Source of the DNA: Gentiana macrophylla
Taxonomy: Eukaryota; Streptophyta; Magnoliopsida; Gentianales; Gentianaceae
DNA: 64,000 bases
NCBI GenBank assembly: GCA_026214975.1
Contig: CM047806.1
Span: forward strand, 51,973,947-52,037,946
Direction of reading: 5' to 3'
How positions within the stretch are numbered: position 1 is the stretch's first letter; each line of letters starts with the position of its first letter. Both the position numbers and the translations under genes were made by a program. Below the pieces are notes generated by a model. It worked only from the letters and a program-made list of their open reading frames with translations, did no database searches and had not been told where the DNA came from. This document shows positions 10,918-20,671 of this stretch, piece by piece.

Positions 10918-13331
10918 AAATTTTTACATGGTATATCCGTATGCGGATATACTGTAGCTATGAAGACGTGGCTGCGGGAGAACCACTCCAAAATCCCACT
11001 GTCTTTTAAGCGAAAAAAATGATAAGGAGCCCGGTAAAACATTACTTTTCGTTCAAACCCACCAATATCTTGATGTAAATCTCCCTCTCCAGCAACTTCC
11101 GTCCGGCGAGACTTTCCGGCTGGCGGCCATATCTCCTTCCGGGATGCTCATCGGAGAACCAAAGACTTCTTCTTCTCTATTGATTCTAGTATTTATGCTT
11201 CTTCTTCACCGTTGATTCTAGCATCTCTTCTTCTCTTTACCGCCATACCGTAAAATTATTCTCAGAGAAAGTTTGAACGGAAGGGAACATTGATTTGGTC
11301 CTAAAACAAATTTTCTATAAATCCCTTTCAGCTTCAAACCATAACCCTTAAATGCTAATTCTTAGGGTTCATGAAACATTTTGACTCTTTCAATTTTCGA
11401 TTTTTATTTGAATTACACTTGTGTACTAGTTAATTATGAGGGATATGAGGATATTCTAGTTCACAAATTGTAGTGGGTTGTATGTTTTCGTTTGGCAATT
11501 TATAATTAACTTGTTTTTCCATCTCCATTTCTCTGCTAAAGTTTGGAAACAAAACAATTTTGAAGGACATTTGATATAAGTCTATCCTGTAGGTAGTCGA
11601 TTGTGAAAACATGTCGTGTTGTTTTAAAATAAATCAATTGGGCTTGTTTGTTAAATGTATGTTGCTACTCAAATTTGTGCTAGATTGGATGGAAATAGAA
11701 GGCCCGAATGTGTTTCATTTCTGATCATGTTGCTTAAAGTACGTCCTTTCCTCGTATCTAGACTCTATCCCTTGCAACATTTTTCCGGTATATAAATTTT
11801 CTCCTCTAAAATTCTTCAGTATAAAACTTCTGATTGATATTGGCCTTGAATATTCCACTTATGGTGACATCTTTGTTTCTATGGTGTGTAGTTTTTTCTT
11901 CTTATTTTTGGTCTTTCTTTTCTATTGTCTTGTGATTATGCCAATCTATGTCTTCAACTTGGCTACTTTTGTTAAATGGGCATCATTAATCATTCTCCCT
12001 TTATGCAGATGATGGTTGGTGATCATCTAAATTCATTCGTCATATTGATATTGTGAAAATCCGACGCTGCCCTGTTTCTTCCTCTCTTTTTTCTCTCTCT
12101 ATAATATTTCACACGATTCATTGCTCTTTTTTCTTTTTCGTCTTTAATATTCAGATTTTTTTTTTTTTTTTGAGGATAAGCGGATATTTTTATGTTTCAA
12201 AATTCAACATGTTCACATGATTTAATGTGGCAAAATTCAACAATTATTGTCTTACTGCAAACTACTTGGATTCTTTATGAGAAGTGCGAGGATGGATAAA
12301 AGGCTTGATTGAAATGAAGAAGCATTATGCGGTGGAGTGTTGAGTAAAATTCAAGTGAATCAACACAGGAAGACAAAAATATTGTGGTTTCCTCATTTCA
12401 GAGGCTAAATGTGGCGCTTGGCTTGAAGCGAAGTATGAATGCATAATGTTTTCCTTTTTGGTCAAACAACTGATCAACAACAAGTATGAGCAAGAAGGAT
12501 CTATAGTAAAAAATGTATGAACAAGAAGGAAAATAACACATTCAGAGTGGTTCTAAAAAAAACCACGGCATAATTATACAATAACACGGAAACTTTGCTA
12601 ATGACTTGCTGCAATTGAATATTTAAGCAAGCATATTTGATTTTACAAACAAAGAATAAGGTTTCATCCCCAGATACCAAACCAAATTAAAATTGATCGT
12701 TACAACAACAGATTGTTGAAGAAAGATATAATTAGTAACAAATTCATCAAAATACATCTCCATCCAACAAATCAAAGTTACACCCCATAAACAACCACCA
12801 ACAAATTCAAAATTCAAAATTCAAAATCCAACACCAACTTGAACAAAAAAAAAATTGAAGGACATAGCATATATCCTGTTTATACAGAAAAACACGCATA
12901 CAAACACAAAAATGAGTTAGGCAAAGACGATATTGCATCATAGATTTTTTTTTTGCGAAACAATAAGTAGACATCAAGAGACAAAACTACAAAAAGAAGA
13001 AGAAGAGATGCTAGAATCAACGGTGACGAAGAAACATAAATACTAGAATCAATAGAGAGAAGAAGAAAAGGAATACCTGAAATCTTTGGTTCTCCGATGA
13101 GCATCCCGGAAGGAGATATGGCGTAGCCGGAAAGTCTCGCGGACGGAAGTTCTTTGGAGGAGATTTACATCAAGATATTGGTGGGTTTGAACGAAAAGTA
13201 ATGTTTTACCGGCTCCTTATCATTTTTTTCAAAAGACAAAGTGGGATTTTGGAGTGGTTCTCCTGCAACCACGTCTTCATAAAGCTACAATATACCCGCA
13301 TCTGGATATACCATGTAAAAATTTCCGCATA
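10918..13331. mobile_element. 2.4-kb element with long terminal inverted repeats (Mutator-like candidate)
   Basis: The left arm (about 10918-11245) is the reverse complement of the right arm (about 12990-13331). The outer ends read GAAATTTTTACATGGTATAT. Shared landmarks include CCAATATCTTGATGTAAATC and CGGGATGCTCATCGGAGAAC. The arms are about 330-340 bp, the length typical of Mutator-like elements, and the 1.7-kb interior holds no transposase. The exact termini and a 9-bp target duplication could not be fixed, because the hairpin MITE abuts the left end. Confidence 0.7.
11246..12989. other. Interior of the long-TIR element, no gene seen
   Basis: AT-rich, with pyrimidine tracts at 12075-12160. 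No long open frame and no match to a known protein could be read. It may be captured non-coding DNA. Confidence 0.4.
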
Positions 13332-13386
13332 AAAGGGTATTTTTCCCAATTGCTCAAAGATGTAAGCTCAGCGTGAGTACTTCTCT

Positions 13387-14191
13387 GAGAGAAACCCTAA
13401 AATTTTGAAATTCCTAAGTTTTTTGGGCGCAAAATTGAATTTTGAAATTTGAAAGTTATTTGTGCGCCAAAATTTGGGTCTAGCAGTCTATAAATACAGA
13501 ACTAGTTAATTGTGTAAGTGGTATTAGCATCGTAGTCTTTATCTCCACTTTATCCCTACACGTAGGGAAAAAAATAGGAAGAAGCAAAAACTCTCCTCAT
13601 CGATACTTTATCCCCACCTCTACATTGGGGTGGATGAATGTGTCACACACCCAAATCTGGGGTGACACTCATAACTATCCTTACATTTTTTTTTTTTTTT
13701 TTTTTTTTATGAAATTTTTTTTTTTTCCTCTCTGTTGAAATATAGCCACTGAAATATAGCCATTGGAGTAAAATTGGAATTTAAAAAGTAAGTTTTGAAA
13801 AATGTGTGTGTTCAAATATAAATATTGGAGTAAAATTTTGAATTTTAAAAATAATTTTGGAAAAATGTGTGTGCTTGAATATAACCAGTTGAAATATACC
13901 ATTGGAGTAAAATTTGAATTTGAAAAGTTACCTTTGACAAAATTATTTATAGTTAAAAAATGAATATTTTAATGTTGTAAGGATAGAGATAGGGATGCTG
14001 ATGTAGAGTATTGTGAATTTAGTTGCTGTAAAGTAGGGATATGTATTTTTTAATAGTATATGTGAGGATAGGGATAGGGATTCTCATGGGAATACCCTAA
14101 GTCCCCAGTTTTCATAGTCTTCATTCTCAAATTCCCAAATGGATCCTAAAGCTGAAAAAGCCGGGAAATACTTGTGTGAAGAGAAATTTTG
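13387..14191 (+). promoter_or_regulatory. Promoter and 5' leader copy, split by a MITE
   Basis: 13387-13517 plus 14098-14191 match 59685-59935 once the intervening MITE is removed. A TATA box (TATAAATA, 13489-13496) lies in identical context in both copies. After it come AGTCCCCAGTTTTCATAG and an ATG at 14142 that opens MDPKAEKAGKYLCEEKF before a stop. At 59904 the equivalent reads MAPKAEKAEIF. The segment looks like the promoter and first codons of a small gene family also represented at 31.7 kb. Here it is disconnected from any coding body. Confidence 0.55.
13518..14097. mobile_element. MITE with TAA target duplication (Tourist/Harbinger-like)
   Basis: The paralogue at about 59860 has an uninterrupted junction, TTAGCTGTAAGTCCCCAG. 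Here the same junction is split by 580 bp flanked by TAA at 13515-13517 and 14098-14100. The ends are similar inverted repeats, GTGGTATTAGCAT on the left and the complement of ATGGGAATACCC on the right. A 3-bp TAA duplication is characteristic of PIF/Harbinger-derived MITEs. A T-run at 13688-13735 and short direct repeats lie inside. Confidence 0.75.
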
Positions 14192-15257
14192 AGGTGAAAG
14201 TCCCCAGTTTTCATATTATATTTTAGAGTAAAAAACCGTCAATTGACCCGCTTCTAACCCGCTTCTTCTAACCCGCTTCCCTTTTGCGTCAAACACAAAA
14301 CTAGCTAAGAAAAAAAAAACCACTTCCGACCACGTTCTCCCCCACCTCCATTTGCATTTCGTCATTCCCCGTCCTATCCTCACACTCCATAACTCCACAA
14401 TCTCATTTCTCCCAACTCTCATACCTATGTAACTCCATCCATTCAGTTTGATGTGAGAATCGGCATCCTTTGCTCCCATCGCCGCTCCGGCTCCGGTAGA
14501 AATGTGAGAATTTGAAATAGCTGCCGTCAAACCCTTCTCACCTGTCATCGATTCCCCAACCTAAACCCTCATCATCGCAGCCAGCAGCCTCCATTCTCAG
14601 CGCGTGAGAGTTTGGTTGCAAAACAACAATTTCCAATAGATCATAAAGGTTAGTTGAGGTGCCAAATTTACAATCAATTTGCTTAAATTTGGGATTTTGA
14701 AGCTCAGCCGTTGTGCATTCATGAATGCTCCAATCACTTTACTCTCTGTTTCATTCCGTCAACCAAAATAAATAAATAATAGTTTGTATGTGCCTTTAGA
14801 TTGAATTCAGTTTGCCCATCTCAAGACTGGTTTAATTAGTGAAGTTTGGGGACTGTGATTTTAGTAAGAAATATTGAATATTCAAGCCTATCTTCTTCTT
14901 TTTTCAATTCGTTTGCTCTTTTTTTTTTTGTTACTTTCAAATGTTCATTTTATTTCAGCTATTTACCGAAAGCAAGAAATTCTGCCAGTTTGAAGCTATG
15001 GCTATGGATTTATGTTCATAGTTATGTTGTCATTTCTGGATCAGGATCAGGATCAAGATATCAATCTGCAGGGTTTGATTATTGATATTGATATGGGGAG
15101 GTTTTTTTGTATGATACTTCAATTTGGGCTATGGAGCAAAGAATTGAAAATTTTACTAATGCAGTAAGGGGGTTTTGAGTTCAAGCACCATTGGTAAGTT
15201 TTTTTGAATTCAATGTTTTCGGTTTATTTTTGTTTTGAATATATATGCATGCGCAGG

Positions 15258-15935
15258 CGAGGATACGCTGTTACAATACGTTGAAAAAATGAAGAAAAAC
15301 GCGGATGAACCAAAGGAGAAAGCTTTGTTTCAAGAATTCAGCAGTAAATGGTTCTCTTATGCGTTCTATATGGCCTTCTCAGCTTTCGAACATCAATGAT
15401 GTCGCGGATCATGTAAGTGTCTGTCCCCTAGACCTGGGTTTTGGTCTTAATTTATTATGGTACAATTCTTACCATAATCATAAACTGTGAGCTGCTGTGT
15501 TTGAAAGTGTGAGAGATATCAATGTGGCTTCGTGTTTGATCGGTGATATGTCGGGGTCCACCCTCGGTGATCCGATCATCGATCGGTATAGGAGGTTAGG
15601 TTGTATTAATTCTCCCGTGGAGAAATATTCAGCCAACTATAAAATGATAGAGAAGTGTCTGGAGAAGACATAAAGATTCAGCCAACTATAAAATGATAAA
15701 GAAGTATCTGGAGAAGACATATGAACCTGTTAAAGTTGGAGACACAGTAAGTTTTTTTGTTATTTTATTTGCATTTTCTCTCATTAATACTATGTTATAT
15801 GTTCCAAGTAACATGCATTTCCTGCTTTTAGTACTATATTTAATGTTCCATTTGTGAGTTTTTTGTTATAGAGTTACAGTGCCACTATTGAAAGCATTTC
15901 CGAGACGGAAGCAAGCGCGTGTCCGTTTTATTAGT
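15258..15935 (+). pseudogene. PARP3-like poly(ADP-ribose) polymerase fragment
   Basis: Exons recognisable by translation and splice sites come from the regulatory-domain region of plant PARP3. Exon 15258-15412 (preceded by GCGCAG, followed by GTAAGTG) has EDTLLQYVEKMKKNADEP, FQEFSSKWFS and, after a frameshift, SNINDVADH. A second exon (about 15490-15747) has FESVRDINVASCLIGDMSG, DPIIDRYRRLGC and YKMIEKCLEKT. A stop there is followed by a partial repeat of the same piece ending KKYLEKTYEPVKVGDT. A third piece (about 15873-15935) has YSATIESISETEASACP. The catalytic ADP-ribosyltransferase domain is not seen. It lies upstream of a Helitron 3' end, suggesting capture. Confidence 0.75.
15661..15720 (+). 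repeat. Short tandem duplication inside the PARP3 fragment
   Basis: The stretch coding FSANYKMI(E/K)K.LEKT occurs twice in succession (about 15626-15672 and 15673-15725). The junction creates the TAA stop after the first copy. Confidence 0.75.
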
Positions 15936-17080
15936 GTTTTTGATTCCTTAAATTTACAGCCATAATATTCTGCTTTCAATTGCGCGCTTATTGATATCAT
16001 TCAAATTCATCAGATCGATTGACCATTTATATATATTTTTTCTTTTTGGTGCAGGGATGTTGTTAGTCTGGTGTGTCCTCCGTAAGTTGCTTTATCGTTG
16101 AAGTACAAAAAAAAATCACCTTTTTATTTTTTTTTTATTTAAGACTATTAGAAGTGCTTTGGTGCAATAATTAGAGAGTGAACAATTTTACCTCTGTGCA
16201 TGCGCGGATTTTGTACTTTTGTGGTCTTAAGATTAATTTTTTTTAATTGTTTGGCTGCATGTGAAATGACTCATTTGCAGGGCCATTATGATGAACTAGA
16301 AGCCCGTTTTTTTTAGGAGAGAGCAACACTTGAGATAAATACGATAAAGCTCTATTCAAAGGCATGACTTATTTAATTTTTTGTTCACTTTATTATTCAC
16401 TTCCATAGTTCAATGTCTTCCCTTTCCCTTGAGTTTTTGCTAGTTTTTTGGACATGGCCCGAGAATAACAATTGTGGAAGTTTAATGGTTTATGCAATAT
16501 GATCAATTCTGAAAGAGACGGTGAGTTGAAACTGATTCTGATGTACTCTTACAATTTCATCAAAGCGTTAGCCTGATTTTCAGAGGTCGATTTCTTTTTG
16601 ATCTTTTAAGGATTTCTCAATCATGTTTTAGAAGTAAGACATGTGTTTGTGTGTATTTCATTATGATGTGCCTTATTTAGCATTGATCCTTTTTTTTCCG
16701 TCAGGCCCAAGAGAACTTAAGACCCCAGGTCTATTTTGCTGTTGGATAGAGTTGTGAATGTTCCATATCATGTACGACATAAATTGTACTTTCAAGATTT
16801 TCGGTAATAGCCGTTGTGCAAGAGTGGCGTTGATGGAGAGATATACCAGAATTGTTCAAAAAAAAAGGCTTTGACTAGGTTTCTTTCGGAAGTTTTGGAT
16901 ATCTGGTACTTCATTTATTTGCTCTTCTTCTTTTATTGTTTTTCATTTTTGTGTACATCCTAATTTGTGTGTGTTTTTAACTGAATTTCAAAGCCTATCA
17001 TTCTGATTTTTTTGGGCCACTATTAAAGTAGTCAACGTTCTGTTTTTCTCGCAAGGAATTTGAACGTTATATACTACAGG

Positions 17081-18021
17081 GAGAGGAAAAAGAGGAGATT
17101 CCACTTCAGTTAGAAGTGTACAATCAAGAGATGTCTGAAACTGAATTGTGCAACAAATGGCAGGTGGCTGGAACAAGCTCATATGAAGAAAAGTTCCATT
17201 TTTGTCATGAAGTCGAAGAGCTTTGCCCTCTAATCCACCACCCACAATCCATGTCTGAAGTTCGCTGCTTGGCTCTAAATATTGACTGACCCTTGCAGTT
17301 AAGGTAGTCACTTCCATTCATTTCAAGGTATTGACTTTGTTATTAGATATAAGAGTAATTGGTTCGGATGTTTTTTTTTTTTGCACATTTCAATGGGTTT
17401 CTATGCTGTTTTTTTAGTAGAGAGAATTCGGCAGGCTGGTTTCTTTCCCGAAATCTTCTTAAAGCTACACTTATTTTAGTATCTTAGTATGGTGGCTTTT
17501 GATGCTTGATTGTTGAGGGATTACTGGACACCATTGAGGATTTATTGTTCGATGACATGCTATCATAGGTTTGTATATTTATTTGGGTATTTAAACGTTT
17601 TAACTTACTGATGGACTGAATTATTTTCCATGGATTCCTTTGCCTACGTGGTTGGTTTAAACATCACCATTTTTGAGTTCTTGCTATCTCCAATGTTTGA
17701 TATCCTGCATCGATCGGCCCCTGCATGAACAAATAATATTGCTGGTGCAATGACGAGCATGAATGACACATTAGCATGTTCTTTTCAGATCCTCATGGCC
17801 TCATAGAAGAATGGAAAAATTGGATTTGTTAACATATGTGTTTGAGGGCCGATACACATTTTTTAAATTTTGTATCTTGCTGGACTCTGTGCAATCCACG
17901 AACACACTGTCGTCCATATTGTCATTTGTGTTTTTTTTGGATGTTTTTAGAAATTGAAGATTCACATTTCGTCCGAGGTGGATGGCACAACACCAGGTGA
18001 GGAACAATCAGAACAAGTGTA
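17081..18021 (+). pseudogene. Unassigned exon-like fragments
   Basis: 17081-17289 is an open segment preceded by CTACAG. It encodes EEKEEIPLQLEVYNQEMSET, then CNKWQVAGTSSYEEKFHF, then a stop after CLALNID. 17944-18021 is preceded by TTTTTAG and encodes KLKIHISSEVDGTTPG then EEQSEQV and a stop. Both have the codon composition of real exons, but no protein family was recognised. Smaller open bits occur at 16283-16312 and 16800-16900. They lie between the PARP3 remnant and the Helitron 3' end and may be parts of other captured genes, or the degenerate rest of one gene. Confidence 0.35.
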
Positions 18022-18800
18022 GTGGGACTGGTACGTTAAATCGTACGTGTGCTCAGATATGACAATATTACTTCTTACTTTAACTATTTCTGCTCTTTAG
18101 TAGTATGATTGATTTTGTTTGTTGAACATTGTGAGTAGATTGCACCAACGGGAGTGATGAACGAGATTGCCAACCATACGTTCATGGGATGTTGACAAAG
18201 CAAATTAATCAATAGATAAACATGGAGTTGAATCACAAAAATTGAGGAGGTGAATGCTCTTCAAAATACAGATGTTCATGAGCTACAGGTTGTTGACTGC
18301 TTTTTTTTTTGTTTAATTGAAGGGATCTATAAAATATGTTGGAATATATGTAAGCACTAAATCTTTTTTAGTTTTGATTCTTCATTTGTAATATAGGCAA
18401 TCACCGGCGTTGATACTTGATGATTTTTTATCTACAGCAATAATATAGCAAGATGCTTGAAAACTTTACAGGGAAACCAAGCATATGTTAACATCGGATA
18501 AAATTGCAGATAATTGATCTAGAGAACCAAAAGCTACATAAATTAGTAAGAAAACGAAAACGAAAAAAGTAAAAACACTCCAATTTATTCTATTTCTGCT
18601 CATTTGCCTTATAGCAACTATTGTATGTTCAAGTTCTATTTAATGTCAATGATAAACAGAAAAGAGTGTTAAGTTCATTCTTTGATTGTTATTATTGTTA
18701 TATTGTATTTTAATAGTTTTTATGTTATTACACATTCATTTGTCATTTTTAGGGAAATTTTGTCATTTTTCTTTAATACTCATTCTCATACTTTACGTTA

Positions 18801-18829
18801 TTCCGTGCATCGCACGGGTTTCCTACTAG
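18801..18829 (+). mobile_element. Helitron 3' terminus
   Basis: CCGTGCATCGCACGG forms a 6-bp-stem hairpin. It is followed by GTTTCCTACTAG, so the element ends in CTAG about 10 bases after the hairpin, with a T next. This is the canonical plant Helitron end, inserted between A and T. The matching 5' TC end was not located. If it lies upstream of 15.2 kb, the PARP3 pieces are Helitron cargo. Confidence 0.75.
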
Positions 18830-19000
18830 TATGGATATATAAGGGGAGTAAGTTAAATGCAAGTTGGCCGAAAATAGGGTTGGGCAAAAATTAAATGGAT
18901 TTGCAGATAAAGCCTATAATATTAATTGGATACATATAAGATATTTATGTAAAAGCTATATATAGTATGATAAAATAAAAGATGACAAATAATGTGATAC

Positions 19001-19017
19001 AAGCGACATAATTGATG
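19001..19017. repeat. Target-site duplication, left of LINE
   Basis: AAGCGACATAATTGATG, identical to 24923-24939 after the poly(A) tail. Confidence 0.93.
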
Positions 19018-19213
19018 ACCATGTTATAATGAATTTTAAAATGCGTCTAAACGAATCTCTCTCTTCTTGAGAGTTGTCTTCTCTCTTCTTGAGAGCATCT
19101 CTTCCTCACCGCCTTTTCTTCTTTTCACCTTTGCATGTCCGCTCTTTACCACTCTTTTCAACAATCAGACTTCACGGTTAGCTTCCTTTCTTCATCCTCT
19201 TTCGCCCCATACA

Positions 19214-20671
19214 ATGGATAGTGACTTGGAGCAAAAATTCAAGAATTTTACCTTTTCTGAAGCTGAAGCTTGCGGTGTCTTCCTTCCCAAGGAGGTCACA
19301 AAATCTGCAGAAGATGTATGCATCAAAAGTGTTGTTATCAAGGTCTACTCTGATAAACCAGTGAAATACACAGGCCTGGAGAACATTCTGAAAATTATCT
19401 GGGATTTCACAAAGGGATTTAAACTGAATAGCCTAGGCTCTAACAAATTTCATGTCCTTTTCAACTGCATGGAAGATGTAGATAGAGTTCTTGCGGGTTG
19501 CCCATGGTTCTATGGTAACTACTTAATGGTTGTGAAGCAGTGGCGAAAAGGAATTGAAGTGGATAATCAGGCTTTCACCTCTGGGCCTATCTGGATGCAG
19601 CTGTGGAACGTTCCTACGGAATGGTGCTCAAAAGGAGCTATGAACCTGGTGTGTTCTTCTTTTGGTAAAGTAAGATCTGTCATAGCCCCCCTCACAGGTG
19701 ACATGCAAGGAGTGTATGCTAGATGCTTAGTAGAAATTGATTTAACCAAACCACTGCTGAGAGGAATGTTCTTAAATCAGGGAGATGAAAAAATTTGGGT
19801 CAACTTTAGGTATGAAGATTTACCTTTCTTTTTTTATTACTGTGGGGTTATTGGACATGCGTCCAGATCATGCTATTCTAGAGGGTTAGACATCAAGAGA
19901 GATATCCACAAGGATGATCAGTATGGAATGTGGCTTAAAGTCCCTAATGCAAAAAATGGTACTGCACAAGCGGAAAAAAGTCAAATGAAAGACCAAAGTA
20001 TATGCCAGGATAGCCCTTTGGAGACTGGATATAGAAAAGGAAAAGCACCAATTGTGGAATTGGGACAAACATCTGGAGAGAACGTACCTGCTGAAGATGC
20101 ATGCAACTTATCTGTGCCTGATTTCTTAGTCAAAATGGTCAAAGAGGGTCTTCCCTCATTCAGATCTGAGATGCACACTCTATCCCCTCATAGAAGCATG
20201 AACTCTCCCACTCTCTTGCTGGAATGGAACCCTGCAATTACAGAACAAAATTTTAGGGTTGCTGAGCTCAACAATGAACAAAGCATGGAAGATAACCACA
20301 CAATGGAAGAAACCCAAGACCTGACTCTTGAATCCCTACCCCCAGCCAATGTTGTGGCAGCTGAAGATACTTTGATAAATACTGATCCTATGGTCTCTAT
20401 GCAACAAAGGTCTGCTGATGTAACTTCCCTTATAAGCCAAGAGCTTGGTAGTATGGATGCTCTACCTGCGAATGCTGATAATATAAGTCCAGAGGCAAGC
20501 ATCAGATTTCCTATGGACCAAGATTCAGATGCAAGGTCATTTCTATCTAAAAGAAAGATTGCTACAATGTGTTGCTTTAAATCAGATACCTCACTGGAGC
20601 CAGACCTCAAAAAATTGTGTCTTGATAGGGTGGAGGCAGCCAGCCCTGAATGGCTCCCACCCCCTCAATGA
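19214..20671 (+). CDS. LINE ORF1 protein (DUF4283 plus CCHC zinc knuckle)
   Basis: 485-residue RNA-binding protein that should coat the LINE transcript. The start is taken at the first in-frame ATG (MDSDLEQKFKNFTFSEAEA), because the open frame upstream of 19214 has no Met. The N-terminal third matches the plant DUF4283 fold: FKLNSLGSNKFHVLFNCMED, then VLAGCPWFYGNYLMVVKQWR, then GPIWMQLWNVPTEW. A zinc-knuckle-like part follows, LPFFFYYCGVIGHASRSCY, of the form C-x4-H-x4-C with the first Cys position occupied by Tyr (YYCGVIGH). The C-terminal half is acidic, low-complexity and presumably disordered. The stop overlaps the ORF2 start region. Confidence 0.92.
   Translation: MDSDLEQKFKNFTFSEAEACGVFLPKEVTKSAEDVCIKSVVIKVYSDKPVKYTGLENILKIIWDFTKGFKLNSLGSNKFHVLFNCMEDVDRVLAGCPWFYGNYLMVVKQWRKGIEVDNQAFTSGPIWMQLWNVPTEWCSKGAMNLVCSSFGKVRSVIAPLTGDMQGVYARCLVEIDLTKPLLRGMFLNQGDEKIWVNFRYEDLPFFFYYCGVIGHASRSCYSRGLDIKRDIHKDDQYGMWLKVPNAKNGTAQAEKSQMKDQSICQDSPLETGYRKGKAPIVELGQTSGENVPAEDACNLSVPDFLVKMVKEGLPSFRSEMHTLSPHRSMNSPTLLLEWNPAITEQNFRVAELNNEQSMEDNHTMEETQDLTLESLPPANVVAAEDTLINTDPMVSMQQRSADVTSLISQELGSMDALPANADNISPEASIRFPMDQDSDARSFLSKRKIATMCCFKSDTSLEPDLKKLCLDRVEAASPEWLPPPQ

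Noticed and set aside
14216..14548. 110-codon open frame on the minus strand
   Set aside because: It overlaps the promoter/leader-like DNA, shows no domain and is not conserved in the paralogous leader at 59.9 kb.
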